64,000 bases of DNA from Onchocerca lupi. Lineage: Eukaryota; Nematoda; Chromadorea; Rhabditida; Onchocercidae. Positions within the stretch are counted from its first letter, which is position 1. Each line of letters begins with the position of its first letter. Positions 11,929 through 25,644 of this stretch are shown here, in pieces. The stretch covers positions 166,493 through 230,492 of the forward strand of contig JAOVVO010000047.1 of assembly GCA_028564675.1 (NCBI GenBank). Reading direction: 5' to 3'. Below the pieces are notes generated by a model. The model searched no databases. It saw only the letters and a list, made by a program, of their open reading frames with translations, and was not told the DNA's origin. The position numbers were made by a program, and so were the translations under genes.

Positions 11929-14900
11929 ATGGAAACTACAGTAGTAAAAAAGATGAATAAATTCATCAATAATGCTGATAGTGTCGTGGACGATAGTATC
12001 CGTGGATTAATTCTTTCACATGACAGTTTGGCATCTTTAGATGTAAATCTTATTTATTCTTTTTCTTTTAATTTTTTTTATCAGTTAAAAATGTAAATCT
12101 GTTAGCAGTAATGATTTGACTAGGAGATTGAAATGCTGAGCCTTTTTTCAGGTTTCATTACATTATAATAAACGTTACGTTACCGGGAATATAGGTAATT
12201 TTATATTCTTTTACCAAAGGTAATGTCTTAAAAAGCTAAATGTAGAAGTTGTCAGCAAGTTTACACCATATTTTAAAGCTCTTTGTGCATGCTTAGATAA
12301 ATTTGATATTTTTCCAGGTTTCACTGCATTATAATAATTGTATTTTTCTGTGATTGATTTATGCCTACATGTTTAGATTATTATTAGCACACTTTTTTTT
12401 TTCAATTTCAGTGTTGTCGTCGTGTAGTCCTTCGAGCTGATATTGATAAGCTGAAAGGAGGGAAACAGGTCACGTTACTTGCTGGTGGAGGCTCTGGACA
12501 TGAGCCCTTTGCTGCAGGTATTGCTTTGAAAAATTCAATTTCAACAGAAGATTATGATTTTTAACATAGTTTCAATTATAATAAAATTTATGCATCAGAT
12601 GAGAAAGGACTTTTTTTTTCTCGAAATTTATGATGAGAACTTCGAAAATAATGGAAAAAGAATAGATCAGATTAGGCTAAAATTTTATCCCAATCTTGAT
12701 TTTGTAGGTTTTGTTGGAAAAGGTTTATTATCAGCTGCCGTTTGTGGAAATGTTTTTGCATCACCACCCACTTCGCATATAACGGCTGGCTTGAATGCTA
12801 TTCGTAACAGTTGTGAGTCAATAATTTATTTAAAAAAATTTAAAAAAAAAGTGCTTCGGATTCAGGCAAATTATTTATGAGCGACCAATCTTCATCTTGC
12901 TTTTTCTGATGAACTTTAGTCTTATATTATATGAAGCTTATCTTTATTTTATTTACCAGCTGGGATAGGAGTATTTGTTATCAATTACACTGGAGATCGG
13001 CTTAATTTTGGTTTAGCTGTGGAACGATTCAATACAAATCGAGGAAAAGAGGTTTTTGGACTTGATTATATTTTGTAGGCTTGCTGGAATCAGTGGTTTC
13101 AAATAATAAAGAAAAATTTAGTTTGAAGATGTTAAATTTTATTTCAAAAATTAGTAAGCTATGAACATGGTTCCCTAAGAGGGAACAAGATGCTAACAAA
13201 TTTTTTCCTCATTTTTTTGACAGGCACAACAATCAAGGCTATATTCACAAAAGTCAGGCCGGCATTAAGTAGATCTGGACAAATACAATTTGTACTAAGC
13301 TTGATCTAATTGTAATTATCGGACTGTTCTTAGATCATTGAAACTAAAGTTTCATAACAGTTTATGCTGTTGAAAACTTCTTCAATATACGAATGTTAAG
13401 GATGGTGAAGCAGAAATAGTGATGATTGGTGATGACGTAGCCCTAGAAAGTAGTATTGCTGGACAAGATGTTGGGCGTCGCGGTTTGGCAGGTGCTGTAT
13501 TACTGTTAAAAGTAAGTTGTCAAAGCCGTTTTTTATGTATAAATTTCCCACTTGTCTTGTGGATTTTACTCGATAAGAGATTTCTTTTCTTTAGATTGCT
13601 GGCGCAATGGCTGAAGAAGGCAAAGATCTGAAAACAATAACGGCAACGTCCCGATTTATAAATGATAATTTAGGTATATTGTAGGAGATCTCAGCTAATG
13701 AAAGGAGAATGTATTATTTCGATCATTATTTTTGTTCAAAGAGATTTTAGCAGTTGTGGTTATTCAAAACTGATTTATTATGATTTTGCCAATTTTGAAA
13801 TCACTGATTTCAACATCTAATGCTGTATTTTATAACTATAAAGATAATTTTAATAGTTATTATTTTCAGGCACTATTGGTGTTAGTCTTTCTGCATGTAG
13901 TTTACCTGGCAGAGGCCCAATGTTTGAACTGGAAACAGATCAGATGGAATTTGGTCTCGGTATTCATGGTGAGCCTGGCTTTGAAAGGAGTCAATATAGG
14001 ACAGCGAAAGAAGTGGCAAAACTGCTACTGGAGAAACTTGAAAAAAGTCAAAAACTGAATCTTGAGAAAGGTAATTGGAGATAAATTTAAATATGAAAAA
14101 CTCTGAATTTACATTCCGATGTATACAGGCTTAAGAACTTGAAGTATTAAAAAAATATGTAATTCTCTGAAGATATAATTTATCCAGCCTGTGAAACTTC
14201 AACTTGTCGAAATAATTTGTTTCTAAATCTTCGAGTTTTAAACTGATGGATTTTGCATTGTTTATAGATTAATATTGTTTCACTGAATTCATGGATAAAT
14301 ATTTGAAGCGGGTTTTTTGCTTATACGAAAGTTTTACGTTTTCAGACGAGAAACTGATTGTTTTATTAAATAATCTTGGTGGAACATCGCAAATTGAACT
14401 CAATATCCTATCTGGGGAAATTTATTCGTATCTATGTAAGTTTTACCCTTATTTAATATTTCCTTCGAAATATCTATATTCCATTAAATAAAAATATAAA
14501 TGTTCGTTTGTTTACGATCTCAAATTTCCAAAAAAAAAAAAAAAAAAACGATTGCTTTGACGCAACGTTGCATTCGAATAGGAGCGTGTTTTTATATACC
14601 TATATATTTATTATTATATAGATGTCATGCCTTTGACAGGTAAAAACATGCTTTTTTGATAATACTTATCTCTCTCTCTCTCTCCTGCCCTTCTCCTTCC
14701 TCATTTATCGTTTTTCCATTTTGTCTCTTTTTCGCTCCTTTCTTTCTACTCCCTCCCATCTGTGTTTGCCTTTTATTCCATTCGTCCAGATTATTTTCTC
14801 ATTATTCATGATGAAAATGCCAATTCGCAAGATGTTGGTGAAGCGAAAGGATCTTGGTAAACAGGGTTAAACAGCGCTACCCTTTGAAACCAAAGAGGGC

Positions 14901-16162
14901 CAACAAGCTGAGAGGATGAACATGTTCACCGCCAAAACACTCCGATTTTCAGATAAACAGAAGTGAGGTCAATCAATCAAATGTCGATATGCTGCTAGAG
15001 GAAGAGGAGCCCCGAATGATGTAAGCAGTTAGGACTTCGGATCTTGAGTCAGTTTTAGTCACATAACATTCAAAACGAGGCAGTCATATGCAAGTCCGTC
15101 GGCACTGTTGTGGAAGCAGATGAAGCGGTTAATTATCCAACAGAATTTTTGAATTTACTAGATCTGCCAGAAATGCCATCGCATGTACTGAAGTTGAAAA
15201 TCGACATGCCAATTATCATGTTGCGAAATATCAACAGCCAAAGTTTTTGCAATGGCACGCGGCTTGCAATAAAAAAATTAATGAGCAACGTCGTTAAAGC
15301 AACATTCTTGACAAGACCTTTCAAAGGTGAAGGTGTTCTCGTGTTTTTATTCTCGACTCCTATGATTCTAACGGGTATGCGATTTCAATTTAAGCGATTA
15401 CAATTACCACTTCGGTTGACGTTTTGCAATTATCATCAACAAAACTCAGGCCGATCTTTAAAACTGTGCAGTTTAGACTTAGAGACGGATCGCTTCTCAC
15501 ATGACAGTTATATGTTGCGTATTCCAGAGTCAGCAAACCAGACAATCTTTATATTTATACAGATAATGGAACAATAAAAAATATTTATACCTACAAGTAT
15601 TCTGAAATTAAACATATTAAAAACGTGCGCTTTCTCTTTCTTTTCTTTTCCACTTAACCAGACTGAGCCACAGCAACGCTTGTATATGAAAAGTAAATAA
15701 AGAGGTACTCCTATTCGAATGCAACGTTGTGTCAAAATTTCAAAGCATCGGTAAGAACCTTCGGAGATTTAAGATTTTGAACAAACGAACATTTACATTT
15801 TTATTTATATAGACTAGCTGTAAAAGTAAATCGATAATTTAATCTGGTTATTGGGAAATTTATTATGATCATAATTCAGTCTTCATAAAACAAAGAAGAA
15901 CGTAAGCTGTTAAATTTACCAGAGCTTCCATCTGACTCCACTAAACATAAATATTCATTCTGTATCATTTAAAATTCATGATATAATCTATTAAGGTGAA
16001 AAAGGTTATTGCATTCAACGTTTCTATGTAGAAAGCGTGATGACATCGTTGAATGGCCATGGCATCAGTATTACAATTTTACGATTGGTATCAGACGATT
16101 GGCTGCGATATTTAGGTACATAATGCCAAAGTTTTTCAAATAAAGAGTGAATTGAGTTTTTC

Positions 16163-16194
<32 letters not shown>

Positions 16195-18978
16195 ATTCTA
16201 AAAAAATTCTCCAAGTTAAGATTTAAATATAGAAATCGAACTTAGCAAATCTTATAATATATTTTGATTAAAGTTTTGGTTTTTTTTCTGGTGTGAATTA
16301 CAATTTTATGATTGGTGTCATAAGATTAGAAAATGATAATTTAAGATGCGGTGACAGAAGCGCCTGCATGGAAAATGGCACATTTGCCTCCGAAGCTTTC
16401 ATCTAATGCAAACGAAATCAAATCAACGGGAAATAAACAGGGAATTGGTAAACATGTTGGAGTAACACTTTCCAGAGGTTCAGTTTTGTTTGTTTGTTCT
16501 CATTAACATTCCGCACAGGCTGAATATAATTAGGATATTTCGATGATATTGAGTTACAGTATCGTGCAAATACTTAAACTTCAAAATACAATTTAAAATT
16601 TTTTCGCACTAGAAAATTTTTGGCTCATGAAATCAAACATACGAATAATGAATTTTTTTCATATCTAGAGTATAACATGTCTGTTTTCCGTTTTCCTATT
16701 CTATCATTCGTTGGTTGTTTCTCTCAATTTTGTCAATTTTATGTAATAAACTTCTGTTTGTATGGCGAAACAAAAAGTAATTTTTTGTGATTTTTTGTAA
16801 TTATTTTCAAGCTGGTTCTCAACGCCAGCCTGACGAATAGTTTGCTTTTGCAAATATCAACTTACTGTAAGTAGTTATGCTTGAAAACAAAATAAAAATT
16901 TGTAATATTTCAGAGAGTACAGAGCATGTGGAAGCAGCTATAAAGAAAGCATGCATAGCAATCCGTGAATCTGTGAATCTACTGAATGGTTTAGATGGTA
17001 GTGCAGGAGATGGTGATTGTGGAAGTACTCTAAAAGTTGGTGCTGATAGTAAGTTTCAGTTATTCAGAGTAAAATCATCATACCACTTATTATGTGGAGA
17101 AGGAGAAAAAAAGAATAGTAATAATTGTAATTTGGCAGTATTGTTTGCTTTGTGTGGTGTTGCCATCTATATTTATACTTGAATCATTTTTGAACATCAC
17201 CTTGCAGAAATTTTAAAATGTTTGGACGAAGGAAAACTTGAATGCGACAGGCCTCGATCGTTATTCAATGAAATTTCACAAATATTTGAAGATGATGTTG
17301 GTGGTACAGCTGGAGCTGTAAGTTTCCAAATCTTTTTAGTTTCAAAACTTTTATGCTTCGCTTTTGATATATTGATTGGGACAACTGGATCTTAATTCAT
17401 CGGTCTTTATATGTAGTAATTAATAAGATAAATTACGAAATGATTCATCGACATGCTTTACTTGAAGTTCTTTCAGAAAAGCTTATTCTTTATCATTTCA
17501 TTATCCATATAGCTGTTTCTGCCTTCTCTGCCTTGAATATTTGTAGAAAAAAAAAGTTATATTTTTAAAATGAAAATTGGTGTGAGTCATATGATGTTTT
17601 TATTAATGATTATATATATTACTTTCCAGTTGTACGCGTTGATGTTCAGCTCCGCTGCTCAAGCATTTATCGAATCAGCAACTGCGAAAGAATGGTATGT
17701 AGCATTGAAGAATGGTTTAGAGACCATTATGAAATATGGGCAAGCTAAACCAGGTTCTAGATCTATGGTTGGTTTCCTACATTTCTAATCGTCTCTGTTG
17801 TAAAAAATCAGATTTGACTCAAATGATATGAAATCAGTTAACGTTTAGAATGACCGAGGCGTTAATGACATATATTTTTCTTGAGTTATAGTATCAGTTT
17901 ATTGATGAGATTCGTTTCGATTTTCATGCGTACAAAAACTTTCTGTTTTGCTGCATATATTTCACCTTAAATATCGAAAATTACATTATGGAATATTAAA
18001 TAGTATGATATTAGACAAGAACTTTTTTCCTTCTAATTACATCTGAAATCATACGCAACTCTTTTCATGGTAAATTTCGCTTAGCTCATTCACTTTGAAA
18101 TGGATTTATTTATTTTTGATAGCATTTTGTATCAATTTTCCAAAAAATAGTGTAATAATTTGAAATTTTAAATCTTTTTTATTCTTAGAAGTAGGTTTAT
18201 TCTAAAACTCGATGTTAATGTTTCATCCAAACTATAGAATCCTTTATGGAAGAAGTTAGAAAGATCGAATATTCTTCTAGCCTTCAGCAAAATGCATAAT
18301 CATCGAAGATTGTATAAGTTTAATTGCATATATATTTCTTAAGCAAATTCAGAATTTTATTCAGGTCTTTTTCGATGTAATTGACAACTAATAATTCCAG
18401 GTAGATCCTCTACATGCTGCTGTAACAACAATATCGTGTGATAATCCGAAAAAGGCACAGTGGGAAAATGCTGTAAAGGTAATTCTTGTTTTTAATCTTC
18501 CTTTTTACTTCTGATTTTCAGTACGATTGCAAGACAAAATTACTTATTTGTCAACTTTAAGGAGAAAATATCCAAGTTCAAAAATATATGGGATAATACT
18601 AATTATGGTATTTCTTTCTTGATCTTCATTATCCTCCTTGTATTTGTTGTTCTTAATTATTTTCTGCGTTTATCATTTTAAAAATTGTGTTTTTTAGGGG
18701 AATGTCAGCGACATCATCATTTTTGCTTCTAATTTTAACTGGTCACAAGAATAAGTTGTGATTTGAACTAACTCTTTGCTTCATATTATTTTAATTGGTT
18801 TCACCCTTTTTTTACATGTTTGCAGCAAGCTGAAGAAAAAGCAAAAGCAACTAGTGGCATGCTTGCACAGGTTGGCCGTGCAAGTTATACTTCTTCATTA
18901 GTACAAAAAGAACCAGATGCCGGTGCAGTTGCTGTTTCTATATGGTTGCGAGCAATTTATGAAGCTGTTTATTCGTAA
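11929..18978 (+). CDS. Dihydroxyacetone/triose kinase (DAK, TKFC-like)
   Basis: Phosphorylates dihydroxyacetone and glyceraldehyde with ATP in the cytosol; vertebrate relatives also act as FMN cyclase. Fifteen exons stay in phase: 11929-12042, 12412-12517, 12708-12812, 12960-13051, 13401-13511, 13595-13673, 13870-14070, 14346-14435, 15996-16115, 16346-16477, 16914-17048, 17208-17317, 17630-17767, 18401-18478 and 18826-18978, about 587 residues (family about 575). The N-terminal DhaK domain shows LLAGGGSGHEP, NYTGDRLNFGLA, IGDDVAL and FGLGIHGEPG, whose His (about residue 235) forms the covalent link to substrate. The C-terminal DhaL domain (about 390-587) has the ATP/Mg motif AGDGDCGS and ends QVGRASYTSS...DAGAVAV. 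An in-frame ATG at 11875 would add 18 residues, but 11929 aligns best with the family start. The exon 5 acceptor (GTTAAG, before 13401) is weak. Intron 8 (14436-15995) has swallowed a Helitron relic. The fold and key residues look intact, so I expect an active enzyme. Confidence 0.93.
14480..15815 (+). mobile_element. Helitron relic in DAK intron 8
   Basis: The stretch is bounded by inverted copies of a sequence of roughly 100 bases. The left copy (about 14487-14585) contains AATGTTCGTTTGTTTACGA and GCAACGTTGCATTCGAATAG; the right copy (about 15711-15812) is its diverged reverse complement and ends TTTATATAGACTAG. Helitron 5' ends commonly start TCTATA...AAATGTTCGTTTGTT, so both ends resemble 5' ends in opposite orientation. 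Between them, 15101-15560 (+) reads as the C-terminal part of a Helitron PIF1-type helicase. The Rep domain is absent, the helicase is truncated, and CT-rich simple sequence (14668-14760) intrudes. The relic is non-coding now; the host gene is expected to splice it out with the intron. Confidence 0.8.
15101..15577 (+). pseudogene. Helitron PIF1 helicase C-terminal fragment
   Basis: The frame reads DEAVNYPTEFLNLL, then MPSHVLKLKIDMPIIMLRNI, CNGTRLAIK and MRFQFKRLQLPLRLTFCN, followed by a shifted CSLDLETDRFSHDSY. These match, in order, the end of the helicase in Helitron RepHel proteins, including the segment with the last conserved helicase motifs. At most about a tenth of a full RepHel protein is present, there is no upstream Walker region, and the reading degenerates after about 15450. 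It is a dead fragment carried inside the DAK intron. Confidence 0.82.
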
Positions 18979-21900
18979 TTCAAATATTAAATTGATTGTA
19001 TTAGAATTTCGTGGCACAGCTTGTGAGTAACATCTAAGCATTTAGTAATTGTGTTCTTTTATTGCTACACGGTTCTCATTGGGACCCATATAAGTTGTAA
19101 TCAATTATGGTCCTAGTCTTACTTCTCCGTTCATTTATTTGCCTTAATTAAAAAATTCGATATTTACTTGCCTTAATTAAAAATTCGATTTCATACTCAT
19201 AATTTTGCACGTTTTTTGTTAGAACGGTTAGCATTTGACTGACATCGAAAATATTATATTTGGGGTCGGATAATCTTTGTAATTAGGAAATAGAATCTTT
19301 GAAATTTCAGTAAAACTTTTCGTGAGGCTTTTCAACTAAATCACAAATTTCTTTATGCTCTTGTGTATTAACATCAATCCATAATTGGATAATTCTTTGC
19401 ACTTGAACGATATGATCACTTAATTAGAAAGTTAGGTTTCAATTATCGTAACTTTTGAATCAATTTTTGAATTGAGATATCTTTGAAGATATATAAATTA
19501 TATGACATATTGCTAAAACCAGTCACGAAAACTAGTGGCAGTCATTTTTCATGTTAAGTAATTTTTGTATTTCTTAAATCCTTCCAACTCAAAAATACCT
19601 CAGATATGAATTTTATACATGATCAAAATTATTGTTGTTGTTATTGTTCCCAGTATAATATGTATCTGAAAGAATCGGAACTGAAAGATTGGAATTTCCA
19701 TGATTCGTTTCTTTTCTTTTAGTTTACTTTTTTTTCCTAAATTTGATTTTTAAGAGTTAATATTTGGGGAAAAAATTAGTAAATGTTTCCTACTTCTTTT
19801 TTTTTTTTTTTTTCGAGATTAAAATGAATTTAGATAAGTAGGCAAGAAATTTTGCTGCAAAAAAAAAGGCTTTTCGGTAGTACTGATTGATAAATAGGTA
19901 TAAGTGGTAAAAAGAAAAGCTATACATGTAATTTTTCTAGTAAAACTATAATCGAATTTACGGTTAAAAATTGGAAGAAATAAAGGTTTCCAAGGAGGTT
20001 ACTTTAAAAGATAAACAATATCGAAATAGAAATTGAATTGTCGAATTTACATTATATTAAGACTTAGGATAAACTGATGAGATGAAAAATGGCGATGGAA
20101 TTTTCCTCGCTAACATCTATTCAAATATATTTGAAAAAATATATATGGATGAACATAAGATATATTTTTTTTTGTTTTTTATTTTTGAACAATTAAAATG
20201 GCAACATGTGTTATACAATTCTCAAGTGAATGTAGGTTGTTTCTGCTTTCAGCAAATCCTTTAAAGAACCTTTCAATTTTCTGATCCATCACTGGAAAAT
20301 ATATTACATATTTATCATACATCTTCGTTCTTATAGCTTATAGTAAGAGTAAGAGAGAAAAAAAATGTTTTCTTGACATTCAAAAATGTTCCTTTGCAGG
20401 TAAAAAAAGCAGTAAAAAAAAAAAAAAAAAAACGTACAAAACTACCAAGTCGTGCATAAATTATCGGACATCCGAAAGCGATGGTATCGAAGCTTTTGAT
20501 GTGAGAAATTCTTGCCCGAAACAGTCTTCGTCTCCGATGCGATGGAGTCAAAATGGATCAAGTCCCGAATAAATTTTGCTAAATGCGCTTTCTTTTTTTT
20601 TTTTTTTTTTTTCAGCAAAAAAAAAGAATATCTCATATTTTCTGATGGTTATAAATATTTGTTAAAAAGATTCAGTCAGCCTATATATTGGATAATTAAT
20701 TGACAAGGTATAAAATTGTGAATCAAACTGCCAATTAATGAGCTTTGAAGTATGGGTCGGAAATTATCAATGCTTAGGACCAATTAAGACAAGTGTTATA
20801 TGATCACTTTTCATAATGGTCGCGGACTCATTTTTCTTCGAACTTCGGACAAATTCAAAATTTTTATCTAGTAATTTTTATTTGGTAATTACTGTGACAT
20901 AATGTAAAGAAAAACGAGAATTGTTTAAATCCTTACTCATAGAATGATTGATATTTAGATTGCATTTAATTCCTATGTAAGTTATCCAGTCCAAGTCAAG
21001 GAATTATGATATAATATATTGTTAACAGCTACTGTAGAAGTATCGTAGGTCAGCTTCAACTGTATGCTTTATGAAATGATCTGTTTGAGCAACTACCGTA
21101 TGAAAATTATTCTATTGAAGATAGGCATAATTTTCATGAATAAATCGAATACTACTTTTACGCATTCATTTCAAAATACTTCATTGAATAGATCATGAAT
21201 CTTTTATTTCCCAAGAAAATAATCCATTTAATTTTGTGCATTTTTTCAGAATTGAAAAAAATATTTTTTATTTATAAAGAAAATTAGAGGTTCGAAACGT
21301 CCAGATTTTCTCTGTTGTTTAGGAACAGAAAAAAAAAGTTCCTTATAGATAATTTTGATCATTCCAATTCATATAATCATTATCACCGGAACCTCGTATT
21401 TTGAGATGAGATAAAAAATGATATGATAGGGCAGGACTTAAAAAATATTTATTTGAAGATTGTTTAAAATGAAATGAGAAACAAGGAAAAGAAAAGGTGA
21501 AATTTGATGGAAAAAAAAGACTTTGCAACAGTGTTTTCTTTTATTTCTTGGTTTAATTTAGATTTTAATATAATTTGCTTAATTTCGATTAAATTAATTT
21601 ATGAAATAATTACAACTATTGAACATGGAGATCAGTAAGTAGTGACATATATATTATAATATATTTAAAAAATATTTTTTCTCTTTCATTTTTTGATTTA
21701 ATTTAAATTTCGAGTTAGTATGATTCATTTGATTTAGATCAAATTAATTTATGAAAATAATTGTGAAGGGGTATAATTCCCTTTTATTGATTTTTTCTTT
21801 TTCGTTTAAATTTCAAAAACTTCTTCAATTTCAATAAAAAGAGCGTTTTTATAATCCAAAATGATCAAAGAACGTTCCTGCTTTGTCTTCTATATTTTCC

Positions 21901-22633
21901 CGATTTTGTCATTGTTGTCTATTGAAATACGCATACATACACATTACTGTTGATCTTTGTCTTTTTTTTCTTTTGATTTTAATTTCCTCTTATTTCCTAT
22001 CGAAATTTTCAAATAAGATATTTGAAGGATTTCCTCCACTCGAATTTTTTTTCATTTGAATGATTCATTAAATGTGAGTGAAAAAAATGGGGAAAGGAAA
22101 AAGAAAGAACAAGATTTATGAGTTTTTTTTCTTTTCTCACTTTTTTTTTTTGATGTAAATTTTTAAATCGTATTTCGTCTTATTATAAATGATTAATGAA
22201 AAGTATTGGAATTTAAAAATTGAAAAAGTTATAAGATGAAATTCATATTACTTATTCGTTTAGGAAAATTGGTTGAAAATTTTCTAATGCTCTTATAACA
22301 TTTTGTTTTTTTTTGATTGGTTTGTTTGTTTTTACTTATTATGATTAAATATTAAAAATTTTTCCCTATTTTAACTTCTTATCATTTTGTATTAAAAATT
22401 TTAGTTGATGCAAAGTTTTTCTGAAAAATTCTTGAGCAAGATATTATGATCAAGAATTTTTTTTTTTTTTTTTTTATTATCAGTCGTTTGCGATCATCAC
22501 GTTACGCCTATTGCTTTTATTTCTTTTTTTCATTTTCTTTGCAAAAATTTTTTTAACAAAACTTGAAATTTTAGAAGTACGCTTTAACATAACCGACAAA
22601 ACTAACCGGCAAGTTTGACAAAACTAACCCCAC
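18979..22633. other. Intergenic between DAK and psf-1
   Basis: AT-rich, no coding exon supported. Small features seen are a 26-base tandem duplication at 19141-19189 (CCTTAATTAAAAATTCGAT twice), long A and T runs near 20413-20432 and 20591-20612 enclosing a slightly GC-richer 160 bases, and a diverged duplicate at about 21541-21640 and 21700-21770 sharing AAATTAATTTATGAAA. A TTTTAG acceptor-like site near 22574 and two copies of GACAAAACTAACC at about 22598-22630 lie just before the psf-1 start. Confidence 0.45.
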
Positions 22634-25076
22634 ATGAACCGTGACATCGAATCGGTAATTGATGATGCCGTTGCACTAATCAGCTCATTGAATTCTTCCT
22701 CAGCCGATTTCATTCCTTCATATAATGTTGGTATCTTTTCTTCAATTAATTTTGAAATTTTGGAAAAATAGAAAAAAAGCATCGATTATAAAATAAAATG
22801 CAAGCAGTTCATATGTTTTTTTCATTCAGTTGAGTATAATTGATCATTTGATTTGTAACTTTTTGAAATAATTTGAAATTATTTCTGGACAGAAATTGGA
22901 ACATAAGACTTGAAAACAGTAATTTAAAATAATGATAATATTATTGTTATTCATATATAGTTCTGATAAATTATCCGAATTTCAGGTTGATGCGATGAAA
23001 AAATGTATTAGTAACATTAACAAACTATACAAGAAAAATGCTGATGATTTGTGAGCAGTTGATTAATTAATTAAACGAACATTATAGCTTATTATTTTTT
23101 CTGTAATTTAAGCCAAAATTTATCTTTTCCAGCAGTTTGTTTAATAGTTTACAAAGAGAAAAAAGAGAACAGAGGCTATGAAATAGCAAATATTGATTAT
23201 TTAACCCTAAGTTATAATAATTTTCAGTTTTTAAAGAATTAATAAACAATTTCTGATTAAAAAATAATGTTGTCAATTAATGTCATGTATGTCACCTATT
23301 TAAGTCTTTGTAAAAATTTTCAGGATGATTTTAAAATCAGGTTCTATATCGGAAAAGAGTAAAAAACAGGAAGTAGTATTAACGGCACATGCAAGGCAGA
23401 GTTGTATTGAATATATCAAGCGATGTTGTTGTACTTATTTACATGAACGTATGTTACGGATAAAGCATTTACGATGGAAGCATGGTGGGCATATACCTGA
23501 AAAAATTAAGGTGAACCGTTTGGTTGATCTATTTTCGGACTTATGCAACTTTGGTCTTCATTGCTACCCAAGTTTTATGCTTATTTCAAAATTTTAAATA
23601 AAAATATCTTTTGAGGATTTCTTGTGGCAAAACAGAAGAAAGATTGAATGTGAAATGATAGTTTTGTTTAATTATTTTTCGCTGTATTTTAGAATAATAT
23701 CGGATTAAATCATTTTTTTCTCTGAAGGTGAAAAAAAAATTCATCTTTCTAATCGTTTCGATTCCGTAGACCATCTTAAAAGTTTGTCTTAAATGTTAGT
23801 CTTCTATTGTGGAAGGTATTTAACAAAATTCAACTTTCTTCAAATATTTAGCAAATTTTAAAGTTTTTTAAATTGTTCTGGAAATATTTCGGAAGGGAGG
23901 ACAAGAAAATTCGAAACAAGAAAAATTGAAAGTTTCTTAATTTATTCCCAAAATATCAAACTAAAATCATTGGAAATATTATCTCTAAATTATCCATCAA
24001 AATGTATAGTAGATATTTACCAAATTAAATCGAAGATTCACTCTACGTATCTAAAGCACTTTAATCGAAATTTCTTTCCAATTCTTCTTGTCTTGAAAAA
24101 TGCATCTATAATGATATTCTCCTTTACTAAAAATAACATACTATGAGCAATTAATTGTTAGCCTGCAAAATAATTAAAATCATGTTACCAATATTAGAAT
24201 CAATATTTTACTTTATTTTTCTCTTTTTTCACCGCAAAATTATCAAGTTTTCAGGAAAATCTATGTGAAGCGGAATTGAAATGGTTACAAGAATATAACA
24301 ATCTTCTTGCCGATTTTCAAAGTTCACTTGGTGAGAACGGAGTGAATTTATTGTTGAATATGAAACCGCCTCATAATTTATTTGTCAAGGTCAACTTTTT
24401 TTAATTTACTCATTTTTGCACTTCACTCTATCGTGTTTTTTCTTTCTCTTTGAATTTCCTTATCAAAAATTTTCTTTTACATTTTCATTGTTACATTCAG
24501 GCAAATTAAAATTTAAATGAATTAAATTATTGGTTCAAAATTTTGATTACTTGCAATCAATTTATTATATCAATTGATTTCATTTGTCTTAGTGTTTTTT
24601 TTTTTTTTTCTAGGTTCGAGCAAAACAAAATATTGGTTCTTTTGAATTAAGTGATGGAACGACCGTTTCTCTTACTGAAAATGCACTGGTAAATAGTCTT
24701 TCTTTTTTCGCAATTTATTTCAAAAATTTCATGCATTTTTGCTTTTCCGGAAATTTAGCTTTGATTTAAGTGAAAAAAATTTTGATGGATTCTTCGAAAT
24801 GTGCTGATTAACTTTTTATTTGATTGTGTTTTATGTTATATCGTTTTCTATAATTTCCGTTATTGGATTCTTGCTTAAAAGATATTCTTATAGCTATCAT
24901 AAACGGGCTAATTTTTGAAATTGAATTAAAAAAAATAAGTAAAATTTGAATAGATTGGTAGTTTGGTCGATGGTTGTTTCCTTCTTCTTTTTTTTTTTGT
25001 TTTTTTACAGCACTCGTTACCTGTGGCCGATTGCGAGATGTTGATTAGGCAAGGGATGCTGGAGCTCGTTGAATAA
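22634..25076 (+). CDS. psf-1: GINS complex subunit PSF1 (GINS1)
   Basis: Subunit of the GINS tetramer, which joins MCM2-7 and CDC45 in the nuclear CMG replicative helicase and is needed for replication initiation and elongation. Six exons stay in phase: 22634-22726, 22986-23050, 23324-23510, 24255-24389, 24614-24688 and 25011-25076, giving 206 residues (human PSF1 has 196). Family landmarks are seen in order: a helical A domain with ARQSCIEYIKRCC, LHERMLRIKHLRWKHGG and LKWLQEYNNLLADF; the linker NMKPPHNLFVKVRA; and the small B domain GSFELSDGTTV...LPVADCEMLIRQGMLELVE. The last matches the conserved PSF1 C-terminus, which is essential for binding to the helicase. Exon 1 uses a GTTGGT donor. 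The start codon is the first ATG after a TTTTAG acceptor-like site; the N-terminus (NRDIESVIDDAVALISSL) is the least conserved part. Confidence 0.93.
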
Positions 25077-25640
25077 ATGATTTTGGAATTTTACTGTGAT
25101 ATTTGTGTGTGGACTGTATGTCTACTCGTATTTTGTTGTTTTTTTTTTTTTTTTTTTCATTTTTTGAAATAGTTTATTCACTTTATTTTATACAGTATTT
25201 TTGATACAGTTTTTCAAAAATATCGAAAACTTCAAGTTATATATTACATATCAGTACTGATTTTTCTTTTTCTTTTTTTTTTTTTTTTTTTTTTATAAGA
25301 AATTTGATTACATAGTTAGAAAAGGGAATTTTGATTGAAAATACTATAAAATATCATCATAACATCATCTTGCAAAAAAAACATTGAACGTCGCTGTAGC
25401 AGCTTAATTGACATCTGCCAGAAGTAATCGTTCATTTCCAGGTTAATATTTTTGGAGTTTTTGAGAAGTATTCTCTTACCTCAGTAGGGACGAATTAGTA
25501 CATTTTGGAAGTTATCATCAATCAAAGAGTATTTAGTTTAGCAAGTGAGTTTTAATTCACAAGGGAAACATTCCGAACATAGTTCATCGTCCCAAACAGT
25601 ATTTATTTGTATGTAGAATCCTGTTTCTGTGTAAATGTAA
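25077..25640. other. psf-1 3' flank
   Basis: Non-coding, with T runs at 25139-25157 and 25269-25294. AATAAA overlaps the psf-1 stop codon (25072-25077), but no convincing downstream poly(A) signal was picked out. No genes seen. Confidence 0.4.
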
Positions 25641-25644
25641 GAAT

